Positions 47,885-60,100 of a stretch of 64,000 bases of DNA are shown here, piece after piece. Both the position numbers and the translations under genes were made by a program. This DNA comes from Ehretia macrophylla. Taxonomy: Eukaryota; Streptophyta; Magnoliopsida; Boraginales; Ehretiaceae. The notes under the pieces were generated by a model. The model had not been told where the DNA came from, made no database searches, and was given only the letters and a program-made list of their open reading frames with translations. Every line of letters starts with the position of its first letter. Position 1 is the first letter of the stretch. The stretch covers positions 39,894,552 to 39,958,551 of the forward strand of contig CM075772.1 of NCBI GenBank assembly GCA_037974665.1, given 5' to 3'.

Positions 47885-50162
47885 TGTAATACCCGAGCCC
47901 AGAATGTGGAATTCTCTTGTTTATTATTTTGGAAATTATATTTTCTTAGATTCTTTGAAATTTAATTGTTACTTCTTTATTGTCGCAAAGAGCATTGCAT
48001 TTCGAGAGCGATAGTTAGAGGGTGACTTCTAGTCCTCAGCAAATAGTGAAATTAGTATTTTGGTGCCTTAAATTTTATGTTTTATTTGTTGTTAGCTAGA
48101 ATTAATTTGGTGATAGTTATTTTAGCTTAAAATGTATAAAAATAAGGCAATTTGCCCAATTTTAAGTTAGTTGACCAAGGCTTTGACTAGTTGACCAAGT
48201 TGTCATCTTTTATTAAGCAAAATAACAAATAAAAAAATAAAACAAGCTGAAAAAAAAGACCTTGAGCAGGCCGAAACATTGAGAGAAGAAAAAAAAAACC
48301 ATTTCAACTTCCAAACTTCCAATCTTCGCGTGGGCTTGTGCGGGGTTGTTACCGAGGCATCTAGCAAGGTTTTCTTAGCGACTAGGAGTGTCCAAGGTGA
48401 GGGAAGCACGTTATTTGCGCATTTTAATGTTATATGTCTCAACTTTATGATTTTTGGGTTTTATCCGTAGTTTGTTGTTTTAATCCTTTTGATGCTTCAA
48501 GAATGTTCATTGACAATTGTAGAACATGTATTTATAGCTTTTTAATATTTTCTGCGGTTGAATGCTGAGATTGTAATTTAAAATGTCAATTGAATAGTAA
48601 AACATGAATAGTAAACCCTCGAAACGTAGAAGTTACATTGTTATGCATTCTGTTGATGTAGAAAGATGCTAGATATGCTAGAATGCTAAATGCATGGTTT
48701 GTTTAGGTTGCGTAATGGAAAAAATGAGAAAAATGCATTGGTGAAAGTCGGGGACGTTTAGGTCGAGTTTAGCGTTTCCTCGTTTTGCGTGATGGCATTA
48801 TCTCGGGAGGCCATGGAAGCACTTTTGGTGCGATTATGGTGTTGGTTAGGTGTTTGGTTAGGGTAGTTGTAGTTCAAACAAGCAAAGGGGGAAATCGGGG
48901 CTTCGCGTGAATTCTAGGATAAAGTAGGGTTTCGGGGTCTTTAGACGTGCCTTATGGTGACTTAGGAGGATTGGTGAAGTCAGTTTCCAGAACTCGTGGC
49001 TCGTTTGGAAATGGTAGCGTTTTTATAGTTGGTGTCGATTTGTGAATTTTGCTTGTTTTCTTGATATTATGCCTATAGAATGCTTAAGGTTGCTTGATAT
49101 GCTTGTTAGAATTGATTCTGATTGAAATGCTTATCAACTGTTGCTATTGCGTGCAAGAGTAACCTACTTTGTTATTCTCCCACGTGTGGCTTTATTGCTC
49201 GATTGTTGCATCGTATCTTGTATTGCATTCATAGAGTCAGGGGCGGTGTGATGGGCCTCTCTGGGTAGCCTCGGGTTGCCAGTGTTGGTTGCTCTAGCTC
49301 CGTGTCCTATTCCCTTTCTCGCTTGGGTTGCCTCCCAAGGATATTTGGGTCGTAGAATTGATGGATACTTCCGGGGTATTCCAAACAGAAGTTATAAGGT
49401 GGTTTGGGCCGGCGCGTCGTCATCGAATTCGTGATTGAAAGTTGCTCGTGGAAAGTGAATCGTATCCTTTGAATGAGTGTTTATAGTTTTAATGCTTGTC
49501 TTGTTGATTGTTGGCTTTGTTTGTATCTCTATATAATAATTGAATGGATTGTTTGGCTATTTGCATTGCATTCTCCTCTCATCTCCGTCCTTGAGACCAA
49601 TAACCCTCGCTGAGCAATAGTTTTTGCTCATTCCTTTCTATACTATATTTTACAGGAGTAGTTGAAGCTGATCCCATTGAGGTAATAGAGGTAGAGGAGC
49701 AAGTGGAGGTGTTTCCTTGATAGCACTTCTTTGCTTAGCTAGTGGTTGGTTGCCAGACTTTTGTGCAAGCCATGCTTGATGTGTTAATGCTTGGTTGTCG
49801 CTTTATTTTGAGGCTTATAGCCTTGTATGTAGTTCGGTTTTGAGGCCTTTATGGTCTTTTGTTGTAAAGGTTTAAAGATTGTAAAGTTATACTCTTATGA
49901 CTAGTAAAGAATTGCATACTAGTGGTTAACTGTTTAGTGGCACGAATATTTGTGTAGTATGCATGACATTTTTGGTTTGCAAAGTTGTTAATGAGAAGAT
50001 GTATGTTTTAAAAGAAAGTTGGCTTGTTTCAAATGTTTATTATGGCTTTCGCAAGTATTATATTGAAAGTAGGGTTTTCGGATCGTCCACGGTATAGAGG
50101 AGACTCCGTTCGTGTGTCGGGTCCGGGCTTGGCCTTTTGCAGGGTCGGGTCGGGGCGTGATA
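47885..50162 (+). mobile_element. Second solo LTR, relative of the E1 type
   Basis: Starts TGTAATACCCGAGCCC and ends CGGGGCGTGATA; shares the E1 LTR middle and GC-richer core (about 49253-49345). Exact target duplication GTAGC at 47880-47884 and 50163-50167. A distinct subfamily, as the first 50 bp and 3' end differ from E1. Confidence 0.87.
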
Positions 50163-50239
50163 GTAGCTAGTGTCCTTGACTTATTATATTCAATTTCGCC
50201 CCTTGAGTTGCGTTCTTTGACTCGTCCATCTGAGGCTGA
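50163..50239 (+). other. Short spacer
   Basis: Between the second solo LTR and a gag relic; nothing recognised. Confidence 0.4.
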
Positions 50240-50600
50240 CGGCTAGGAAACCCTGATTGGATCGACCGAGTTCATCAGTTTCCAAAGGGGTATAAGGTGC
50301 CGGAGTTTGTTCTCTTTTCCGGTGAGGAGAAGAAGTCGACTATTGGGCATATAGCTCGGTTCTCGGTCTAGTGCGGGGAAGCTAGGTCCAAGGACTACCT
50401 AAAGTTGAGACTTTTTGCCAACTCTCTTACTAAATCAGCCTTCCCCTGGTATATGAACATCCCTCCAAACTCTATTAACAGTTGGTACGGTCTGGAAAAC
50501 AAGTTCCATGACCAATTCTATAGGACAGACCCAAACATTCAAGTTGCCAATTTGGCAAGATTGACTCAGCTCCAACGGTCAGATCGCGAGGTTTAGGAAG
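50240..50600 (+). pseudogene. gag relic of another Ty3/Gypsy lineage (fossil)
   Basis: Translated segments such as LRLFANSLTKSAFPWYMNIP, then WYGLENKFHDQFYRTDP and ANLARLTQLQRSDREV match the Retrotrans_gag capsid family typical of Athila/Tat-like plant elements, unlike E2/E3 gag. No LTRs are seen nearby. An old fragment; such pieces are also known inside plant mitochondrial genomes. Confidence 0.75.
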
Positions 50601-50610
50601 CTTTACCCAG

Positions 50611-53600
50611 ACTAAGGGGTACGTGACTCTTACGCACTATGGGTTAATGACTCGTTAATACTCCCCATTCTGTGGGCTCAAGAACCTGATGCTGATAAAA
50701 CTCCTGCTTTTAGCGACTCAGTTCCTATTACAGACAGGTGGTAGCTTCCTATGCAAAGCTTAATCCTTAAGTTTTGTCGATAACCATTTTTACGCCTGGG
50801 TGGAAGTCTAGAGCCGATTTAGGTGGTAACCATATGGGCACCGCCTCTTGACCTCTCTTGTAATGTTTTCCCCACTCTCGCTTCTATGCTCCTAACGCCT
50901 AGTCGTGTAAGCCAACAAGTAAGTTTTGCTTACGTGACACAAGACAGATTGAAAGCAAAGGTAAAGCCGTCCAGTGATCAAGGTTAAGAAATGATTAAAT
51001 TAAAAGTATGAGCAAAATGAAATACTTGATTATATCAATAGAGTTATAAATGGAGCGAGAATTGGGAGTTAATATTGAGAAACGGAAGAAAGGCCATGGA
51101 TCACTTATAGCCTAATTGCTTTGAGCTTAACCCCTTGCTTGCAACAGAAACAATACCCGGAGAAATGTTTATACGCCTGTAAAGCCATTGCCCCTACGCC
51201 AAGCCCCGAAATAAAGAAGGAGGTTAGCCATCACGAGGAAGTACAGTAAGTTATCTAGGATATGATAGATAAACATGGAATGAGCGACCCTTGGACCTAT
51301 AGCCTTACCTTTTTGTGGCTCACTCCTTTCCTACTCGCTTGATCTTGATGACCAAGGACTAGACACAAAAAGCTAACTACCAACCCTTGGAAAAACCTGA
51401 TTCAAGACTTGCTGTACTTACTTTGATATATTTTAGAATAGAAATTCTAACTAGCTTAAGGCTTGCTAGAACTCATAACATAGCTTATAAAGAATACAAG
51501 ATAAGATCTCAGGTAAGAGTAAGAGACTTAGTCTAAGAAAGGAAAGTCATTTCGTGAAATGGGATTCATAGCTAGCAAGCAATAGCATTCTGTTGTTATA
51601 GAATAAATTGCATAAAATAAATAAGGACCTCGCTCGAAAGCGAAACGAAATGTGGGACACTATCGGGTATTCCTGACAGAGAGAATTGCTTGCAATGCAA
51701 CTACAAGCCCAAATGACTAATGGAAGGAAGATCTTCTGTCTATTAAGAAAGCCCTGCTTGAAGAAAAGGCTACTTCCTACTACCCTACCACCAAAAATAG
51801 ATTCGCACCATCCATTTAGAGGGGAACTTCTTATGAAACAACGCAGCTTCTAGTTCGACAGTTCGCTCTGCGCCTTAAGAGAAAGAGTTTCGACATACTA
51901 CTAATTGATTATTTGGTCGTTTGGGATCGGAACACCTTGGGAAAAGTTGTCTTCCTACATAACGAACCTCCCAGACCAAGGGAAGAAGGTATTAGATCTA
52001 TGCAGTTCTTGACCCCTTTTGTTAAACTAGTTCCTGTACCTGGGATTCATTCCAGTCTGTAAAATAATCTTGTGGATGGGGCCCTCCTCACCACTCCCCC
52101 TCCCCTTATCCAAAGCAATCAAAAAAGAAAAATCACTAGGGAAAAAGTCCTTCTAATGTCTCTTGTTTGAATGATCAATCTAATTTTCAATGAAAAGAGG
52201 GTCCTTGTTCTTTCGCATGTAGAAAAGAGAAGACTGAAAGAGATTACCTAGCTCACATTTCTGGCTGGGGGAAGGCTGAAAAGCTCTTGCTTTGCGATCA
52301 TGCTTCCTCCTTAAAAAGCCGCAAGACTCTTGGAACATCTCATTTGCAGTAAAGGATCTATTTATGATGGAGCTAATTGCTTCATATATGGAAATTACTA
52401 TTCTAATTGAGTCTGGAGAGAATGTATTGCCAAACAAAGGACTGCCACTTGTAGCTGCCCCGATTTTTTTAAATTTCTACTTTGATGACCTAGATTGGCC
52501 TTTCAATGCAATTTTCTTTCCATTTCCAAAAGGAGCTAGATACGGCGAAGAAGGACTTCTTCCCTTCCTTTCCCAAAAATCAAAGATGAGAAGTGCACTA
52601 TTCAACAAATCACAGAGCTAATGACAGAACTAGATCTCTTTTATAGAGTCATAGAAGTAGAGATGGGCGGTCCTGTCATAGATTGCGCAGGAGGCTCGAA
52701 CACCTCTTACTTTTCATTTTAAAGAGAGGGGATATCAAAGTCTTGCATAAAGAGTGGCTTCCACTGATCGATATACATCTCAATCACTTAAGAAAAGGCT
52801 AATCACATTATCAATCGGCCATTGATAAGAAATCAATTCCAAAGCACAATGCTAACTGATGGCGGGCCTTCGCTTTTCTTTTCATTAATTAAAACTGCCA
52901 GTTATATTATATTCCCTTTTGATTTCATCTATATGAACATAGTTTAAGAAGGAGAAAAAATGTTGTTTCTTCGATCTTGTACGAAGGTAGACTGAACATC
53001 AACAGAATCTTGACAGTAAAGGCAATAAAATAAGTAGAATCAAGGTGAAACTGGGCTAGCCTTCATCCTAGCTACCTTCTCTCTTATTATACGATACCAT
53101 TGGGAATTGGATGCTTCCTCAAAAGCTGCTCCTGCTCTAACAACCTCTTATTTCCATTGTGTAAGAAGTTCTTTTCCTTACTAAACTAAGCTTTCCGTGT
53201 CCTATCAAAACCTCTCTAACTGCCTATGAATATGGAATCCCGTTCGTATTCTTCCTCAAAGCCATATTTGCCTTTATCTGATTTCAACCTATTGATCTTT
53301 ACTGTGCATGGATATCTTTACTATTTATTCAACCTCCTCCCAGAGCAGCAACTGAAAGAGTTAACTTCCCCAGTGAACTCCCTCACACCACTGGCATTAA
53401 AGAGGAGTTATGCCAAAAAGAAAATAACATATATTATTGCTATTGCTTACGCAAAGATCGGAATCATACCTCTAGCAGGCATTGTATTCTGTTACCTAAA
53501 TTTCCATCATTCCTACTTCACTGAAATAGAGACTTTCATTGATACTTGAACTATTGACCTGGCTAGCGCTAACGGTTTGCAAGGTAATTAGAGACTGGTC

Positions 53601-55968
53601 CCTTTGAAATTGCTAGAGTTGAGAAGGGTCTGCTGATCATGGTATGAATTATCTATTTAGGTAAGTATAGTACCGAAGCAGTTATGCAAACAACAGCTGA
53701 AATAGCAGAGGTGATTGCCGACACTCTCTATCTATTGGATAAGCAGCTAGATCGATTCCTAACAAGAGAGTTACTATGCGTAACAGTAAAACATTGAATT
53801 GGACCTCTTCGCCCCTTGGCTTGGCTGATCTTCCTTGCCCATTTCTATTCCGAAATCTAGACAAATCACTCTGAGGAGCTGGATCCCCATCTCTAGAACA
53901 GAAGAAAACTATCCAATGCCAAAGCTAAATTCCTCTTGATCATAGGCCCAGTCAAAAGAAGATTGCTTATTCAAAAGATTGGAGTTCGAGGTATTGACTC
54001 ATAAGTAATTTACGTGAAAGTAATGGAATGGGCAATAAATCGCCTCACTCCTCGCCTACTGATCTTCCTCCAAGAGATTCAATGGGACTTGTTCTCGATG
54101 TCAACTAAATAATTTACTGAGTCCCGTATTCCCTTATGAAGTGCTAATGCAGTCGATTTCTTCACATCTTCCATTGCCAGTTCAATCGGACTTTTTTCGA
54201 GTCTTGCCTTACTAAAAGGTATTCCCATTCGGGTGAATGACCAGATCGAGATAAGTTGGCCTTCTCTTCATCTATCCAAATCCTAAATCTATCAATAGAA
54301 GAACGACGATACTCGAAGACTTTCCACTGTCTACCAAAGAGGGAACTTTCCCATAACTGTTAAACGTGATAAAAGCCCTCTTTTTGGCACCTTCACGCTC
54401 CTTCTTGAAAAGGGGTCCAACCCTATAAATTAATCATTGGGGTTTTGCTTCGTCTTTCTCCTGAGGGACGGACCTCAACTCACTACATAAAGGAGTAGAC
54501 CAAGGCAAAGAACTTCAACTGAACGCATATATCGCATAGAAGATAAGACTACATTGGAAGCTTGATGAACGAGTCAATTAGTTCCGGCCGGTTCAGCTAG
54601 TTCCAAGCCAATCTCTAAAGTTAGAAGTTCAGATTGAGCAATTTCATTTTACGGAGCTCCAAGCTTTTTTCTTCGTTAGTAGCTCAAATCCAAGCCAAGC
54701 CTAGCTTCTCTTTCTTGTTAGAATTCTCTCGAATCAAAAGTTCTATCTTCAAAGAGATAGAAAGATCGGGGCAGGCATTAGATGCTTTAACATTCACTTC
54801 GTTCGGTCTTAATATTTAGGCTTCCTGCTTCAATAGAAATTCAACCTTTCTAACTTAACTTAATCAAGATTCAGCTCAAGCAAAGGAAGGTTGAGCTAGT
54901 CTTTGTCTAGTCAATCAAGTAGCTTTCCTTTGATTCCTTATGACTGATCAAATCTACTTTAAATGACTACCGCGATGCCCACATCTGCCCGTGCCCATAT
55001 CTGAGCTTTCATGATAAGTGAAAGAACCTTTTCCGTAGGGGAGAAAAATGGACTACATGTTAAGTTAACTAAGCCCTTGTTGGTAATGAAGGCTATTTTA
55101 AGACCTAAAGTAAATGAAGCTTTTAAGAGGTTGGGCTTGGTAGGTAGACTTTCTTTCCTAAACCTAAAAAGGGACTCTTGGAGATTGACAGGGGATATCT
55201 TTGACTATATTTACTATATAGTAAAGGTTCGATATTTCACTAAAAAGATAGAAAATGAGGGTGAATCTAGTCCTCAAGGGTATGACCTATAACTCAAGAC
55301 CTGCCATTCTCTTTACTCCGATAGGCGAATCATTACTAACGTAGACTACCGTACTTTTCCAACCCACTACCCTCAGCTTCAATGCAAATAATTCATTTCA
55401 TTTCCTTTTGCTTCTACGTGAGAAGATTCCTTACCTACCGTCCTAGCTTCGTAGTCTAGGTGTGTCTATACGGAGTGATTAAGCCTTAAATACTACGGCT
55501 TATAAAAGGACCCCCTATATCCAGCCCAGCACCACAAAGCCTCATCAAGGTAGAAGTCTGGAATGGAAGTAAACTAGCTCTGATTTTTCTCATTCAAGCC
55601 CTAGAATCATATCCTTTTTTCACTGGATGAACTTACTTGGCGTTGTTATGATAGCACGAGCTAATGGAGGTTAATTTCATTAAAAGGAGAAAGATCACTT
55701 GCTCATACACCACAGCGGACACATTGACTGGCTTACTCCAAAACATAGAACAAAGATTAGATTCCTGATTCTTGAATCGGAGAAAGACACGAAGCCTTCT
55801 CCTATAGTACCTTCCATTCCCTCTTTTGTGTTCTCGAGTGAGTTCTATAAGCCAAAAAAGCCCTTTCATACGATCCATGAAATAGAGGCCTAACTCTTGC
55901 TATGACACCAATCTGACTTTGCTCCCTATCTATGGTTGATGTAATACTTCTTTCGAACATAGAGTAAG
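50611..55968 (+). other. Mitochondrial-like spacer
   Basis: 5.4 kb without a recognised gene. The longest frames (52292-52621, 53226-53549, 55011-55292) and their minus-strand counterparts lack family signatures. Composition and short purine tracts resemble plant mitochondrial spacer. Confidence 0.4.
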
Positions 55969-55973
55969 CCAAC

Positions 55974-58900
55974 TGTAACGCCCCGATCCCTCACGAGACC
56001 GGAGGCTCTAATAACCATGCTATTCTCAACCCAATACCAAACCCGGTCACAAAATTTTAGGGAAAAACGGACAGAATTTCCCCTGTATTGTGGACATTCT
56101 GAAAACCTATAAACAATCAAATAAAACCACGAAGCAAAAGGAACAACATCTGTAATTGAAATTCAAACTTCAAGGGCATCCGAGCCTTAAGCAACACAAG
56201 ACAATATAAATACACACAAGCATGCAACAATAGTCCTAAAATCTTTGTCTTCATTCGCTTATCATACCATTCTATGTTAGCAATTAAACATTCTCATAAA
56301 TTAATGCCAACCATACATCCGTTCATTCACACCCAAGCATGCAACGTAGCTAGAAGCAGAAACATAAATTATTACATGCCACAATTCCATAACACTTGCT
56401 ACATCCACTTAGCTTTCAAACTTACAACTACTCAAATATATATACATAAGCCCTTAGGCTCCCAAATAGAATAGATAGTAGAACAAGTAAGGTCTTCCAC
56501 AGTTTAGCAGACAATCACTCAAATCTCAAGTAATAGCACACAGCAATCAGGTCAATTCCTCCAACTGCATCACCTGAAACATGTTTAGCGAGGTATGAGC
56601 AATCACAATTGCCCAGTGAGGGATAAGGTCTACCGGGGACGTGCAATGCAGCAGTTAGTACAAATAAAGCATTTTACAACCAAAGAACAATTAAAACAAC
56701 AAGTTACCACACATTAAAAAGGATACGATACACTTTGACTTCTGTAACGTCCCGGCTAAGCGAATACCCCGAAGGGCAGAGGCACACCAGCGACGCCACG
56801 AACTGAAATCTCGATGTAATAATGACACTGATATCGATAAGTCGGCATCCCCTTATAACTCCAAAATGGGTGTACTCCGGATGTACCCCGAAATCCTACG
56901 ACCCAACTCTCCCTGGGCGGCATCCCAAGCGAGAGAGGGACTGGGCAACCATGGTAGCCGAGGTGGACCGGCAAGCCCGATGCCGCCCGGTTTCCCCGAC
57001 ACTACCATGCCCGAATGGTTGCGCAACCACGATGCAATGCACTCAAAATGATAACAATAGTATAAATCAATAAATACATGGTTGGGGGACAACAAATTAG
57101 GTTGCCCTCACACACCATATATAGACAATAACTGCACATAATCTAAGTACAAGTAAATAAACTATTATGCACATAAGGATGAAGTCTCCCTCACCTCTAC
57201 CAAGCTCCAAAATGCAAGATTGGATTCAAATCACCCTCAATCACCTTGAACATAAAGTTAAACATTGTTTCAATTACTCTTTAACTACAACATTCATTAA
57301 TTTACCAACTAGGTTAGCTAACTCATAGTTTACTTAATTAACATACAACCAAGTAATCTTTCAAGTAATATAATATACAAACGATATAACTAACAAGCAA
57401 TAATACCATGATATAAGCATGTTCCACAATCATTTAAAAGAGCATTTTAAGCATAGATAACCATATTTAATTCCATAATAGTACTATCAATTTATAAAGT
57501 CATTAATCCATACTTATTATCATTATAATTAACTCAATATAAAACTCAAGAAAAACACTTAGAACTATGGCAATACAATTACTATAAACAAGAATTCACT
57601 TAGAATCTTCAATTCGGAAAGCAATTATGCAAATTACAAAGGAGCATATTCAAGATTCACATAAAACTATACCAAAAGCTCCAAAACATCTTGAAACCAC
57701 ATTTAAACACATATGGAAACATGCCAAGGTCTTAGATGCGAGTGACAAACGAATTTACCCTTAAACCCCTTTGTTTTTCATCCGTTTTCCTTCCAAACTC
57801 ATATCAATTATTCAAATTCAAGGGAAAGCTATACCAATCTTCTAATTAACCCTTAAGGTACCCTTACAACCCACAAATACGTTCAATTACCTGCAATTAC
57901 CCTAAAAGACCCAATTTCCCTCTTATAGCTTTGAACTACACCTACCTTAACCGGGCTTCAAACAAGAGTTAGCAAAGGTTTTATAGCACCTAGGTAGCCT
58001 AAGAACACTAAAAGTGAAGCCCGAATCCACCCGGATTAGCATTAACCCCGAAACCCCTTTTTAAAAAGTCGGCTAATTCACGTTTTATTCAAGTTTCGAG
58101 CAATTTGAGTGCACGGGGCTATTAGACTACCCTCATGAGCACCTAAGGCATCTATTAGAAGCATTGAATCAAGCTAATACGCACAATTACACAAAACCCT
58201 AGAAATCCCGTCACTATTCACCCCTACGAATCAACCATTGATTTCTACCATTTAAAATGTGAAACAATAGCATAAATGTGGTCTCTACTACACGTATACA
58301 ACATATATAAGCTTATTTGAGCATTGCAATAGCATTAGACAACATTTCTAACAAATCAAGAAAATAGCAACATTTCTAAAATGCACAAATAAGCATGAAA
58401 ACCCCTCACCAATGCGCGTAGGACCTCTCGGGAGGCTAGCAAACACCTTAAACTACTTCCTCCTTGCTTGGCTTGGCTTGGCTTGAAGATTTGATGAGCA
58501 AAATCCTCTCATTCTCCTCCTATGTTGATTCTCGGATTTGCTACAGTAATTTCTGCATCTTCCCTTTTTTTTTTTTTTTTTTGCTTAGTTATGACTTGTT
58601 TGTGTTTGGTTGATTATATATTAGGGTGGGGCCTATTTGGGTGAGTGTATGGTCTAATAAAATGAGCCTAGTTAACTTAAAAACGAGTCAATGATTGCAA
58701 TTTTGTGCTAGCTAACTAAAACATATTGTTCATACGTAACACTATTCACTAGTTCACTAAACTATTTTTTAAACGAAGGTTCCTATCACTCCTAGCTCAA
58801 ATGCATATTTTTCTCATTCCTAAAACAATTAATATGATTTAATAAAAATGCTAATTCATTAATATAATGCAGTTGAAAAATAGAATGAATAGTAACTAAG

Positions 58901-58986
58901 AAAGCAACAAGTAAAGCACAAAATTAAATGCGCAATTAATGGATGCAACAGTTAAAAATGTGTACGGTAGAATCTCGGGCGTCACA
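55974..58986 (-). repeat. E4 3' LTR (minus-strand sense)
   Basis: Plus-strand start TGTAACGCCCCGATCCC and end TCGGGCGTCACA. Frames within it are repeated in the other copy and are not genes. Confidence 0.92.
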
Positions 58987-60100
58987 TCCTCTCTCCCTTA
59001 AACAAATTGCGTCCACGCAATTCTTCTTCCAAAAGAACTCCGTATCAACTGAAAACCAACTTCAATTACTCTTCATCAGTTGGTGAGCAAGAATACCGTA
59101 TACGAATTCTCGTAAGAACCCATTAAGAAATCCCAGTAGTACTGCCAGCAATCCCCAAGTAATAAGGCCAAATAAAGGCTCCATTAGAAATGCTACTTAG
59201 AAATCCGAATAAGAATCCCACTGGCACAAATACCATAGAAAAGTAGAATCCCAACTAAGTCCAGCGAGAAAATACTAATAAAAGACCCGAGTAAGAGTAC
59301 TGTAGATAATACCATTTAATAAGGCTGAAAAGAATCCCATATACTAAGCCTTTCGAGAGATGCTGACAAAAGAATACCAGGAGGAGTCCCAATAAGAAAA
59401 TACCAAGAAAATGCTCCAGAGAACCGTCATATAGAAATCCCGAAAGAAGCCACTCATTTAAGACTGCTGAGCGTAAAAGAACACCTTAATAGAATGCCAA
59501 TAACCGAGTTTCAACTATAAACACTAACTCCCAAACGAAGGCTGATCAAATGCCTCTCATTCCCACTAATCCACATGGCTTAGAAGGCCTACCACTAATC
59601 AGCTCTCTTCAGGGGGAGGAAGAAGTCTTTCTTACCATTTCAACGGGACATGTATGAATGCCAAGATATCACATTTACACATATAGATTTTAAACTATTA
59701 TGCAAACATTTTTATATAAGAGTTTATAAAACAGTTTAATCAACAAGACAATTTAAATATGAGTAACAACATAACCAATCCAAATCACCACAAAACTTAA
59801 TTCAAAAACATTTAAGTACATACATTACAATCAATAATTTAAGCAAATAATGATTCACGAGGTCACTTCGATTACGAGGCCAATTCGATTCACATTTAGT
59901 CATTTCACTTCACTTAACAAACATTCAACACATAATGCACAACTATATCACATGGATGCACACATTCAAGTCAAGACACCCAACCTCACGTACAAACACA
60001 CACTTCCAAAACACACGTAACAAGCACACATTCAAGGCTTACTACCCAACAGACCGAGGACCCTGTCCCGGCTAAGAGCTAACTAAGCTCTGATACCACC
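58987..60100 (-). other. E4 non-coding interior
   Basis: In minus sense it opens GGTGGTATCAGAGCTTAGTT and stays alignable with the E1 interior for at least 300 bp, then becomes repeats related to GGTATTCTTATTGGG. Confidence 0.82.
59005..59022 (-). promoter_or_regulatory. E4 hairpin next to polypurine tract
   Basis: Minus strand AATTGCG - TGGA - CGCAATT, perfect 7-bp stem, adjacent to the polypurine tract at about 58987-59001. Confidence 0.75.

Noticed and set aside
52292-52621. 109-codon frame, and 107 codons at 53226-53549
   Set aside because: No recognisable motif; a weak likeness of the second to an ND2 segment (IPLAG) is too short to count.
56274-57095. Several frames repeated identically at 60401-61222
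   Set aside because: Identity reflects the two young E4 LTRs, not a duplicated gene.
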